In this document: positions 1 to 5,836 of the stretch, in pieces
Position numbering within the stretch: the first letter of the stretch is position 1
Layout of the letters: each line of letters opens with the position of its first letter
Origin: Actinomycetes bacterium
GTDB taxonomy: Bacteria > Actinomycetota > Thermoleophilia > Solirubrobacterales > Solirubrobacteraceae
Length of the DNA stretch: 6,497 bases
Reading direction: 5' to 3'
NCBI GenBank assembly: GCA_023429855.1
Contig: JAEZDB010000181.1
Location: forward strand, 1 to 6,497
Position numbers and translations under genes: made by a program
The notes under the pieces: generated by a model
Seen by the model: the letters and a program-made list of their open reading frames with translations, nothing else
What the model was told of the DNA's origin: nothing
Database searches by the model: none

Positions 1-1
1 G

Positions 2-433
2 GGGGCGCCCGCCCCGGGACACGCTGCCGCTACCACCGGGCCCACGCTGAACAACACGGCGGGCCTGGTGATCACGCTCGTCACCGACAAGCTGGGCACC
101 CACGCCGGCGACCCGCTCACGCCGCTGGGCTCCATCGGCAACCCGAAGGGCAGCCGTCTCGGCATCTGCGATGCGTCGCTCTACGGCTCAGCGTTCAATA
201 CGCGGCTTGCGAGCACGTGGACGTCGATCGCGGCTCGGCCCAGGCCGTGCACCTCGTCGGGCGGCAGCAGCTCGTGGGGCGCCGGCACGATCCCCGTGTC
301 GAAGGAGACCAACGGCGAGACGATCTGCCGCGGACGCTTCTACAACCAGGCGTCGTCGATCTGGTTCAAGACCTCGCGCGGCTACATCTGGTCGGGCGGG
401 ACCGCCAACCCCCGCTGGAACAAGAGCTGCTGA
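2..433 (+). CDS. Secreted Cys-containing protein with SH3-like C-terminus (5' partial)
   Basis: The reading frame is open from the left edge of the window to a TGA at 431-433, so the N-terminus and any signal peptide lie outside. About 143 codons are visible, with G/C-rich third positions. The visible part is rich in Gly, Ser and Thr and has four cysteines (motifs GICDAS, RPCTSS, ETICRG and the final NKSC), the last being the terminal residue. Disulfides outside the cytoplasm are plausible. The end (IPVSKETNGE, then FYNQASSIWFKTSRGYIWSG) has the short-strand, Trp/Tyr/Gly pattern of bacterial SH3-like extracellular domains, which often bind cell wall. The GTG at 68 is only an internal in-frame valine. 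Function is not recognised; export and the SH3-like assignment are inferences from composition and motif. It converges with the small membrane-protein gene at 473-673. Confidence 0.7.
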   Translation, partial: GAPAPGHAAATTGPTLNNTAGLVITLVTDKLGTHAGDPLTPLGSIGNPKGSRLGICDASLYGSAFNTRLASTWTSIAARPRPCTSSGGSSSWGAGTIPVSKETNGETICRGRFYNQASSIWFKTSRGYIWSGGTANPRWNKSC

Positions 434-434
434 T

Positions 435-464
435 CGAGCCTGGCGCCACGACGGCGCCTGCTCG
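435..464. terminator. Hairpin between convergent genes
   Basis: CGAGC (435-439) pairs with GCTCG (460-464), and GGCGCC (442-447) pairs with GGCGCC (453-458) around an ACGAC loop, leaving a small CT/T internal loop. The hairpin starts one base after the TGA of the upstream gene and ends eight bases before the stop of the opposite-strand gene. No T-tract follows on either side. A bidirectional U-less terminator or mRNA 3'-end stabiliser is inferred. Confidence 0.45.
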
Positions 465-472
465 GGTCCGAG

Positions 473-673
473 CTACTCGGAGCGCGCGCCGGGCCGGTCG
501 CTGGGCCGGCGCGCCTCCATCCACACGTCGACGCGGGCCTGCACGCCGAACATCGTCGCGGCGAGCACGAGGAACACGAACAGCGCCGTGTAGGCCCCGC
601 CGATCACGGCGAGGATCGCGCCGACGCTGAAGACGACGGCGGCGAAGAGGTAGTACTTGCGCTGGCTGCTCAT
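473..673 (-). CDS. Small two-helix membrane protein
   Basis: This 66-residue protein begins at the ATG complementary to 671-673. The frame is open further upstream, but that extension is Arg-rich and antisense to the toxin-antitoxin genes, so this start is chosen. A short basic N-terminus (SQRKYY) leads into helix 1 (about residues 9-24), a Gly-Gly turn (25-26) and helix 2 (about 27-44). A charged tail rich in Arg, Pro and Asp follows. This predicts a hairpin integral membrane protein. No family is recognised. A possible -10 (TACCCT, complement of 684-689) would give a leader of only a few bases; a GGTGG just before the ATG is a poor ribosome site. Its topology and several positions match the protein at 5892-6110, so the two may be distant paralogues. 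Confidence 0.65.
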   Translation of the reverse strand: MSSQRKYYLFAAVVFSVGAILAVIGGAYTALFVFLVLAATMFGVQARVDVWMEARRPSDRPGARSE

Positions 674-723
674 CGGGCCACCGAGGGTAAAGCGTCGAAG
701 CGAATGACCGCGGCCGAGCGCGC

Positions 724-752
724 TGGACATCGCGCCAAGACTGTCATACCGT
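724..752 (+). promoter_or_regulatory. Promoter of the toxin-antitoxin operon
   Basis: TGGACA at 724-729 matches five of six bases of the -35 consensus. After a 17-base spacer, TACCGT at 747-752 fits the TANNNT -10 pattern. Transcription would begin at or next to the A of the ATG at 759, giving a leaderless mRNA. This fits the absence of any Shine-Dalgarno sequence before that ATG. Read by eye from the sequence, without experimental support. Confidence 0.6.
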
Positions 753-763
753 ACTGGTATGAC
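743..763. promoter_or_regulatory. Perfect inverted repeat: likely antitoxin operator
   Basis: GTCATACC (743-750) and GGTATGAC (756-763) are exact reverse complements separated by GTACT. The repeat covers the -10 element and the antitoxin start codon (ATG 759-761). AbrB/MazE-type antitoxins commonly bind palindromes in their own promoter and repress the operon, alone or with the toxin. An autoregulatory operator at this site is the natural reading, though inferred. Confidence 0.65.
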
Positions 764-974
764 TTCTCGAATCGGAACGAAGGGCCAAGTGGTGATCCCG
801 AAATCGATTCGGGAGCGCACTGGGCTCAAACCGGGCGTAGAGGTCGAGTTCACGCTCCGCGACGGCGAGGTCGTCCTCGTGCCGCGCTCAGCGGGCAGCG
901 GCATGGCGGGACGCTTTGCCGGGAGCGGGATGGCAGCCCAGCTCCTCAGCGACCGCGCCGTCGAACCGCGGTGA
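759..974 (+). CDS. vapB: AbrB/MazE-type antitoxin of a VapBC module
   Basis: The 71-residue protein opens with the swapped-hairpin SpoVT-AbrB DNA-binding fold: SRIGTKGQVVIPKSIRERTG at residues 3-22, then KPGVEVEFTLRDGEVVLVP to residue 42. The C-terminal part (about 43-71) carries two copies of AGSGMA (45-50 and 54-59) and ends DRAVEPR. This is the kind of tail such antitoxins use to bind and block the toxin. The ATG at 759 is fixed by the conserved N-terminus and by the palindrome around it. The stop codon overlaps the toxin start (GTGA, 971-974), so the two are translationally coupled. Expected role: neutralise the downstream PIN nuclease and repress the operon through the inverted repeat at 743-763. 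The fold is clear; the symbol reflects the VapC partner and not a specific orthologue. Confidence 0.88.
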   Translation: MTSRIGTKGQVVIPKSIRERTGLKPGVEVEFTLRDGEVVLVPRSAGSGMAGRFAGSGMAAQLLSDRAVEPR

Positions 975-1357
975 TCGCCTGCCTTGATTCGTGGGCCGTA
1001 CTCGCGTGGCTCGACGGTGAAGCGCCGGCTGCGGAGCGCGTCGAAGCCCTCCTCCCCGAACGCCCGACGATGAACTGGGTGAATGCCGTGGAGGTCTACT
1101 ACCGCGTGGAGCGCCAGCACGGGCGAGAGGCCGCCGACGAGGTGCTCGCCGGCCTGCGCCGCCACTTCGACTTCGACCTGCCCGGCCCGACGCGCATGGT
1201 GGAGACGGCGCAGCTGAAGGCAGCGATGCCGATCGCGCTGGGCGATTGCTTCGCCCTCGCGACAGCCGCAGCCATCGGCGGGACGCTCCTGACCGGTAAC
1301 CCGGAGATTCTCGGGCGACGCGACCTCCCCTGCGCGGTCGAGGACCTACGTCCGTAG
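971..1357 (+). CDS. vapC: PIN-domain ribonuclease toxin (VapC-like)
   Basis: This 128-residue protein has the usual length of a VapC toxin. The PIN acidic residues are visible: D6 in CLDSWAVLAW, E41 in NAVEVYYR and D92 in IALGDCFALA. PIN domains use such acids to hold Mg/Mn ions for RNA cleavage; VapC toxins cut tRNA or rRNA and stop translation. In many relatives the motif near the end is TGDPE, but here it is TGNPE, so the fourth acidic position is N110; E112 lies close by. The start is GTG at 971, overlapping the antitoxin TGA by four bases. A longer in-frame extension upstream is out of frame with the antitoxin and is rejected. Expression depends on the promoter at 724-752 and coupling to the antitoxin. 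Its RNA target cannot be told from sequence. Confidence 0.88.
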   Translation: MIACLDSWAVLAWLDGEAPAAERVEALLPERPTMNWVNAVEVYYRVERQHGREAADEVLAGLRRHFDFDLPGPTRMVETAQLKAAMPIALGDCFALATAAAIGGTLLTGNPEILGRRDLPCAVEDLRP

Positions 1358-1358
1358 G
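1345..1358. repeat. Inverted repeat spanning the toxin stop codon
   Basis: CCTACG (1345-1350) and CGTAGG (1353-1358) are exact reverse complements with a two-base gap, and the TAG stop at 1355-1357 lies inside the right arm. The tight loop makes a strong RNA hairpin unlikely. It may be a protein site, a weak 3'-end structure or chance. Confidence 0.3.
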
Positions 1359-1399
1359 ACACGACCCCCGCCAATGCGCTGCGCGTCGCGCGCCTGGCC

Positions 1400-1405
1400 T
1401 ACGAT
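1400..1405 (+). promoter_or_regulatory. Possible leaderless -10 of the first arsC-like gene
   Basis: TACGAT matches four bases of TATAAT and ends seven bases before the GTG at 1413, so transcription could start at the start codon. No convincing -35 is seen at the usual distance, and there is no Shine-Dalgarno sequence. Weak evidence alone; supported by similar spacing at other genes here. Confidence 0.35.
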
Positions 1406-1412
1406 CCGCCGC

Positions 1413-1793
1413 GTGACTCTGACGCTGCTCCACAACCCCCACTGCTCGACCTCGGTCCACGCGCTCGACGCGCTGCAGGACGCGGGGCGCGAGGTGGAGG
1501 TGCGCAAGTACCTGCTGGTCAAGGAGCGGCTCACGGAGGATGAGCTCCGTGACCTTGCCGGCCGCTTGCAGGGCGACCCGGTCGACGCGCTCGTGCGCCG
1601 CGACGCGAACTACAAGAAGCTCGGCCTCGAGCTCGATGGCGCTGACCTCGACACCGTCGTCGCCACGCTCGTCGAGCACCCGGCGTTGCTGCAGCGGCCG
1701 ATCCTCGACGACGGCACCGCCGCGATGATCGGCCGACCGCGCAGCCGCGCCGCGGCCTGGGCCGCGGCGGGCAAGGTCGTCGACGCCGAATAG
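1413..1793 (+). CDS. ArsC/Spx-family protein with intact active-site residues
   Basis: This 126-residue thioredoxin-fold protein matches the glutaredoxin-dependent arsenate reductase family by motif. HNPHCSTS (residues 7-14) holds C11, equivalent to the catalytic Cys12 of E. coli plasmid ArsC. R62 (ALVRRDANYKKLGL), R95 (QRPILDDG) and R108 (IGRPRS) line up with the three anion-binding arginines R60, R94 and R107. The helical insert around residues 40-75 and the overall length also fit. Arsenate reduction is therefore possible, but no arsR or arsenite-efflux gene is nearby, and the family includes Spx-like regulators and uncharacterised members. The GTG at 1413 puts the first beta strand at the N-terminus; an ATG at 1374 would add 13 unrelated residues. 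It converges with the VWA gene, 12 bases away, and has a Cys-less paralogue at 5381-5806. Confidence 0.85.
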   Translation: MTLTLLHNPHCSTSVHALDALQDAGREVEVRKYLLVKERLTEDELRDLAGRLQGDPVDALVRRDANYKKLGLELDGADLDTVVATLVEHPALLQRPILDDGTAAMIGRPRSRAAAWAAAGKVVDAE

Positions 1794-1819
1794 CGGCGAC
1801 GCCAGTTAGCGGCGCCGCT
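1792..1819. terminator. Inverted repeat across both convergent stop codons
   Basis: AGCGGCG (1792-1798) can pair with CGCCGCT (1813-1819) around a 14-base loop, covering the stop codons of both convergent genes. The same stretch contains a perfect 12-base palindrome (1808-1819) and a direct repeat TAGCGGCG (1791-1798 and 1807-1814). No T-tract is seen on either strand. A shared terminator is possible but unproven. Confidence 0.3.
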
Positions 1820-4800
1820 TCGAGGTCTTTCTCGCCGAGAGCGACTTGCTGGCGGCCGAGCTCTCGACTCCGGTCCCGGTGATCGACCGCACGAGCAGCT
1901 TGCCGGCGGTGTCGCGCGACACGCCGTAGAACACCATCGAGCGGCGCTTCGTGGTCGATTCGTAACGGCGGCCGTCCTTCGTGCGCAGCGTCGCCAGCCA
2001 GTCGCCACCGGCGTTGCGGCCGGCCCAGCGGACCGTGACCGTGGTGCCGCGCCGTACGACCCGCAGCCTTCGCGGCGCTGCCGGACGTACATCGCGCTTG
2101 AGCGTGATGGTGCCGGCGGTCGCGTCGGCCGCCACCGCCTTGCCGCGCTCGACACTCGCCGTGATCGTCCGCACGCCTGCCGGGCCGGCCGTGGGCCGGA
2201 AGCTGATCGCTCCGCCAGCGCGGCGCGACGTCTTGATCGTTCGTACGAGTCCCCCCGATCCGCGCTCGACGAGCTTCACGCGGTCGCCGCCCGCAAGCTT
2301 GGCCTTCCAGCGCACGGTGTAGCGCCCACCGCCGCGCTTGCTCAGCCGAGCCCTGATCTCGGCGTTGCGCTTGGCGCGCGTGGCGCCGAGCGGCGCCAGC
2401 GGCGGAGCGCCAGCGAGCGGCTCGAACGTCCAACGGCCGGCGGCGGGCCGGTTGAGCACGATCCACAGGTCGTTGCTCGGCTCGTCGCGCACGACGGCGT
2501 ACGCCGGCTGCTCGACGTAGCCGGCGCCGGCGTCGACCGTGAACTCGGTGCCTGGACCGCGCACGACGACGGCCGGGGCGCCGCCGTCGGCGTGCAACTT
2601 GATCAGCTCGCCGGGCGAGTTCTTGCGCACCTCCACGACCTGTGCGCCTGCCTGCGCGCGCCGCGCTCGCAGACCCGACGGCGCAGCCGAGTACTTGAGC
2701 GACCCGAAGCTGCAGCTACTGGCCATCACGTCGGGCGCGGAGTCGCGGAAGTCATAGGTGAAGCCGAAGTCCGGACCCCAGCCGCGGCGACACGCACCAG
2801 CCGCACGCTCGTTGACGAACGCCTCAGCGCCGTTGACGGTCTTGCCGAACACGCGCAGGCCGGCGTTGCCCGACACCTGGAAGCTGGAGCGGCGCAGCCA
2901 GCCCTCGAGCCGGCCGTCGAAGCCGTTGCCGCCCCAGGAGAGGTTCAGGTTGCCGGAGAGGTTGCCGGTCGCCTCGCCGAGGTTCGCGTCGACGGAGCCG
3001 TCGGCGAACGTCTGCCCGAAGAGCTTGAGGCCGCCCGACAGCTCGATCGAGGTCGGCGGCAGGTACGCCATCGAGCCGTCGGCTTCGATCGCTGCGACCT
3101 TGCCGATGAAGGGCACGTCGACCTTGGGGCCGAGGCTGATGCCAGCCGAGCCGCTGATGCGGAACGGCGCCGGCACCCGGCGCACTTCGCCGCCGAGCTT
3201 CTGGAGGTAGATGTAGGGGCCGATCGGCTTGTTGATGTTCGAGACCGCGAGCTCGACAGAGCCGAAGCCGAGCGGGTTGACCGTGATGCCGATCGAACCG
3301 GAGATCGTCGGCAACGCGTAGCGCGCGAGCGGGCCCGTGAACGGCACGAACGCGCCGCCCGCCGTCCACAGGTTCTGGCGCGCGTTGTAGCGGACGAAGA
3401 CGTTCTTGACCGCGAGCCGACCGAATACCCGGCCCGAGTCGATCGAGCCTTCGAGCCGGTTGACGCTGAGCCCTTTGTCGTTGGAGGTCGTCAGCGACAC
3501 CGAGACGCCGAACCCGCGCTGCAGCGTCTTGGCGCGCTCCTTCGGCGATAGGTGGCGCCCGGCGCCGTCGACGTCAGACGGCCCGCGGAGCGTGACGAAG
3601 TCGCGGCCGAGCCCGAGCGCGAGGTCGATCGTGGCGCCCGAAGCGGTCCAGTCGATGATGAGCCCGCCGCCGGCCTCGACCGGGAGGCCGCCGACCGTCC
3701 ACGTGGGGGCCGCGTGCTTGCCGCCCGACTTCGTCGTCCCGTTGAACTCGAGGTGGGTGGCCGCGCCAAGCGGCAACGAGAGGCGTCCTGAATAGAGCGT
3801 GACCGTGCCGCCCGGCAGCAACGGACCGCTCGTGGTGACCGAGACCGTGACGTTGTCGCTCTCGAGCTTGCCGCTCGTGAGGAGCTTGATCGGCTTGCCC
3901 GCTGCGGGCGTGAAGTCGATACCGGCAAGCCGGACCGGGCGCTCCGACGTGTAGCCGCCAGGTGCCGGTCGCAGGCACCGCGACCACGCGACGCGCCCGA
4001 GAATGTTGACCTCGGTTTCGCAGCCTGCAGCTTCCGGCTGCGGGCGGCGGTTCATCGGGTGCTGCGTCGCACCGTCGCCGAGCACGTCGATGGAGACCTG
4101 GATCGTCTCGGCGTTTCCGCCAGGAGCCGTCAGCCTGACGCTCCACTTGCCCGGCGTCGGCGTGGCGACGCCGACCCGCACGCTCGTCGGCCGTGGTTCG
4201 TAGCTCTCCCCCGCACGTAGGCTGCCGCCGTCGAGCACCGAGCCGTCGGGTCGCAGCAGCTGTACGGTGAGCGCGCCCTTGTCCCAGCTGGCGAGCACGT
4301 TCAGCGCCTGCGCTCCGGCGGGCACGTCGACGGGGATGTCGCGCGAGCCGCCCGGCGGCAGGTCGAACGTCTCCGGTTCATTGACGACGCGGCACCGCAG
4401 GTAGGCGACGGCACGCGCCATCGCGCCCTGCGCCTGCGCCGCGGTGCCACCCGCCGACACCACGCCGCCGGAGCGCGTAGCGAGCTCCGACAGCACACCC
4501 CCGGAGGCGGCGTCGAACCCGATCGGGTAGATCGGAATCCCGGCGCTGATGATCGCGTCAGCCGACGTGAACGTACCCGTCGGTTCTCCGTCGGAGAGGA
4601 AGACCACGGCTTTGCGGTCGACCGTGGCCGGCATCGCATCGAGCTGGGCCTTGGCCGCGGTGAACGCCGCGTCGTAGGACGTGCCGCCAGTGGACTTGAG
4701 GCCGGCCGCGGCCGCCGCGCCGACCGACGCGATCGAGGCCGCGTCGAGCACGGTTGGCGCCGTCACGACCGACGCGGTGGTAGCGAAGCGCACGGTTGAG

Positions 4801-5111
4801 GCGACGCTGCCCACGCCGAGCTCCTGGAGGCCGTTGCCGACGGCTGCACCGCGCAGTTTGTCGGGGTCGCTACCGAGCATCGAGCCCGAGTCGTCGATCA
4901 CGAAGACCACGCCGAGCTGCTTGGGCACCGTGCAGCCTGGGACCTGCGAGCGCGCGCCGCTGAACTCGATCGCGGCGCCGCCTGCGCTCCCGGCCCCGGT
5001 GGCCGAAGGGGTCCCGACCGAGGCCGCCATCAGGAACGCGGCGAACAGCAGGAGGGCGGCCGCGATCCGCCGGCCAGGCACGTCTACGGGCAGCAAAGGT
5101 CGGCCTCTCAC
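1806..5111 (-). CDS. Large exported VWA-domain protein with beta-rich tail
   Basis: This is a 1101-residue protein. Residues 1-40 form a Sec-type signal peptide (RR at 14-15, hydrophobic core 17-31, Ala/Gly cleavage region near 40) without a lipobox Cys. A VWA domain follows at about 65-240, with a complete metal-ion-dependent adhesion site: DDSGS (D73, S75, S77), T144 in TGGTSYD and D174 in LSDGEP. A beta-sandwich at about 247-345 ends in PTPGKWSVRL. Residues 380-800 are beta-rich with repeated SGxxG motifs; 825-905 hold another sandwich-like segment (PAAGRWTFEPL); 910-1090 look like Ig/FnIII strands. The tail is basic (SKRRR). There is no LPXTG motif or C-terminal membrane helix. Six cysteines remain (60, 240, 364, 379, 774, 800). 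Adhesion or metal-dependent ligand binding outside the cell is inferred. The start is GTG, just after an in-frame TGA; no ribosome site is visible, and GTG codon 11 is an alternative. Confidence 0.88.
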   Translation of the reverse strand: MRGRPLLPVDVPGRRIAAALLLFAAFLMAASVGTPSATGAGSAGGAAIEFSGARSQVPGCTVPKQLGVVFVIDDSGSMLGSDPDKLRGAAVGNGLQELGVGSVASTVRFATTASVVTAPTVLDAASIASVGAAAAAGLKSTGGTSYDAAFTAAKAQLDAMPATVDRKAVVFLSDGEPTGTFTSADAIISAGIPIYPIGFDAASGGVLSELATRSGGVVSAGGTAAQAQGAMARAVAYLRCRVVNEPETFDLPPGGSRDIPVDVPAGAQALNVLASWDKGALTVQLLRPDGSVLDGGSLRAGESYEPRPTSVRVGVATPTPGKWSVRLTAPGGNAETIQVSIDVLGDGATQHPMNRRPQPEAAGCETEVNILGRVAWSRCLRPAPGGYTSERPVRLAGIDFTPAAGKPIKLLTSGKLESDNVTVSVTTSGPLLPGGTVTLYSGRLSLPLGAATHLEFNGTTKSGGKHAAPTWTVGGLPVEAGGGLIIDWTASGATIDLALGLGRDFVTLRGPSDVDGAGRHLSPKERAKTLQRGFGVSVSLTTSNDKGLSVNRLEGSIDSGRVFGRLAVKNVFVRYNARQNLWTAGGAFVPFTGPLARYALPTISGSIGITVNPLGFGSVELAVSNINKPIGPYIYLQKLGGEVRRVPAPFRISGSAGISLGPKVDVPFIGKVAAIEADGSMAYLPPTSIELSGGLKLFGQTFADGSVDANLGEATGNLSGNLNLSWGGNGFDGRLEGWLRRSSFQVSGNAGLRVFGKTVNGAEAFVNERAAGACRRGWGPDFGFTYDFRDSAPDVMASSCSFGSLKYSAAPSGLRARRAQAGAQVVEVRKNSPGELIKLHADGGAPAVVVRGPGTEFTVDAGAGYVEQPAYAVVRDEPSNDLWIVLNRPAAGRWTFEPLAGAPPLAPLGATRAKRNAEIRARLSKRGGGRYTVRWKAKLAGGDRVKLVERGSGGLVRTIKTSRRAGGAISFRPTAGPAGVRTITASVERGKAVAADATAGTITLKRDVRPAAPRRLRVVRRGTTVTVRWAGRNAGGDWLATLRTKDGRRYESTTKRRSMVFYGVSRDTAGKLLVRSITGTGVESSAASKSLSARKTSKRRR

Positions 5112-5356
5112 TCAGCGGGTGGGTCGACGACGCGTGGGGACGGCGCCGGTACGAGTCGCGAACCTATCGATCCACCGGAGGACCCGGAATGGCGACCGGC
5201 CTCGCCCAGATGGCACTCGCGCAGGGCGGCCGATCGGCCTGGCCAAACGGCCCCTTTTCGCGCCACTCTGGACGCTCGTACGCGCCAACATCGACCGTCC
5301 GTCCAGGGCAAGCGCGGTAATGGTCACACGAGCGTATGGACCTGGCACAGCGCCCC
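5112..5356. other. Shared intergenic region between divergent VWA and arsC-like genes
   Basis: No convincing gene lies in these 245 bases; the minus-strand frames across it are Arg-rich and unlike any family. On the minus strand, TAGGTT (complement of 5161-5166) could be a -10 for the VWA gene with a leader of about 40 bases, but its -35 match (complement of 5184-5189) is poor. It also holds a perfect 12-base palindrome (5228-5239) and a short hairpin with a T-run (5241-5258). Confidence 0.4.
5228..5258 (+). repeat. Palindrome followed by short terminator-like hairpin
   Basis: GGCCGATCGGCC (5228-5239) is a perfect palindrome. It is followed by GGCC (5241-5244), loop AAAC and GGCC (5249-5252), then CC and four T (5255-5258). 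On the + strand this looks like a small intrinsic terminator, but no gene is known to end here. The stem is only four pairs, so chance in GC-rich DNA is quite possible. Confidence 0.3.
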
Positions 5357-5373
5357 TATAACGCGCCTAATGT
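5357..5373 (+). promoter_or_regulatory. Promoter elements before the second arsC-like gene
   Basis: TATAAC (5357-5362) matches five of six -10 bases and would give a leader of about 12 bases. TAATGT (5368-5373) also fits TANNNT and ends seven bases before the ATG at 5381, which would give a leaderless start. Neither has a clear -35. Either one excludes the in-frame ATG at 5336 as the start codon. Confidence 0.45.
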
Positions 5374-5380
5374 GCGTGGT

Positions 5381-5806
5381 ATGGCCCCATTGACCCTGCT
5401 CTCACCCCTCCCCGCCCTCACGCTCCATCACGATCCCGACTCGCCGAGTTCCGAATACGCGCTCCAGGCGCTGCAGCTCGGCAGCCACCAGGTCGACGTC
5501 CACCGCAACGGCCTTGCCGGCAGCGCGCTGAACGCCTCTGAGCTGCGCGACCTCGCGGCCCGCCTCACCGGCGATCCGGTCGACGCGCTCGTGCGCCGCG
5601 GCTCGCTCTACAACGCCCTCGGCCTCGACCTCGACGGCGCCGACTCCGAGACCGTGGTTGCGACGCTTGTCGATCACCCCGAGCTGCTTGCGGCTCCGAT
5701 CCTCGACGACGGCACCGCCGCGATGATCGGCGACGAGCACGGGCGCGCTGAGGCCTGGGCCGTGACCGGCCACGTGGTCGACGCTCGCCCTGCCCGCGCC
5801 GCCTAA
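5381..5806 (+). CDS. ArsC-family paralogue lacking catalytic Cys
   Basis: This 141-residue protein aligns without gaps to the protein at 1413-1793 over about 123 residues, with roughly 60% identity counted by eye. Shared blocks include SELRDLA/DELRDLA, GDPVDALVRR, LDGAD, TVVATLV and PILDDGTAAMIG. The active site is gone: the catalytic Cys position is S21 (motif HHDPDSPSS), and two of the three anion-binding arginines are replaced (A105 for Arg in the PILDDG motif, D118 for Arg after MIG). Only the Arg pair in ALVRR remains (R72 equivalent). It cannot act as a classical arsenate reductase, so a structural, regulatory or divergent role is inferred. The frame is intact with normal codon use, so it is not an obvious pseudogene. 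The ATG at 5381 follows the promoter elements; an ATG at 5336 is less likely. A hairpin lies 30 bases after the stop. Confidence 0.85.
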   Translation: MAPLTLLSPLPALTLHHDPDSPSSEYALQALQLGSHQVDVHRNGLAGSALNASELRDLAARLTGDPVDALVRRGSLYNALGLDLDGADSETVVATLVDHPELLAAPILDDGTAAMIGDEHGRAEAWAVTGHVVDARPARAA

Positions 5807-5836
5807 GCGCACCCCAGACTCCGCCACACCGCGCCC

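Noticed and set aside
484..514. Nine-pair inverted repeat GCGCGCCGG / CCGGCGCGC with a 13-base loop
   Set aside because: It lies inside the coding end of the small membrane protein and is made only of G and C; likely chance from Arg/Pro/Ala codons.
704..970. Longer start for the PIN toxin reading through the antitoxin region
   Set aside because: The extension overlaps the AbrB-fold antitoxin in another frame, is Arg-rich and matches nothing; the PIN fold begins exactly at the GTG at 971.
1531..2466. Long minus-strand frame of 311 codons overlapping the first arsC-like gene and the VWA gene
   Set aside because: Low-complexity Arg/Ala/Gly translation typical of an out-of-frame shadow in GC-rich DNA; both overlapped genes have clear domains.
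2592..3551. 319-codon + strand frame opposite the VWA gene
   Set aside because: Arg/Ala/Glu/Val-rich mirror of the real gene with no motif; explained by codon bias on the opposite strand.
5181..5200. GACCGGCC resembling part of a cobalamin-riboswitch B12 box
   Set aside because: Only the last eight bases agree, and the other conserved riboswitch elements are missing or in the wrong order.
5112..5348. Minus-strand frames of 67-78 codons before the VWA gene
   Set aside because: Arg-rich, with no motif or ribosome site, and mutually overlapping; treated as intergenic.
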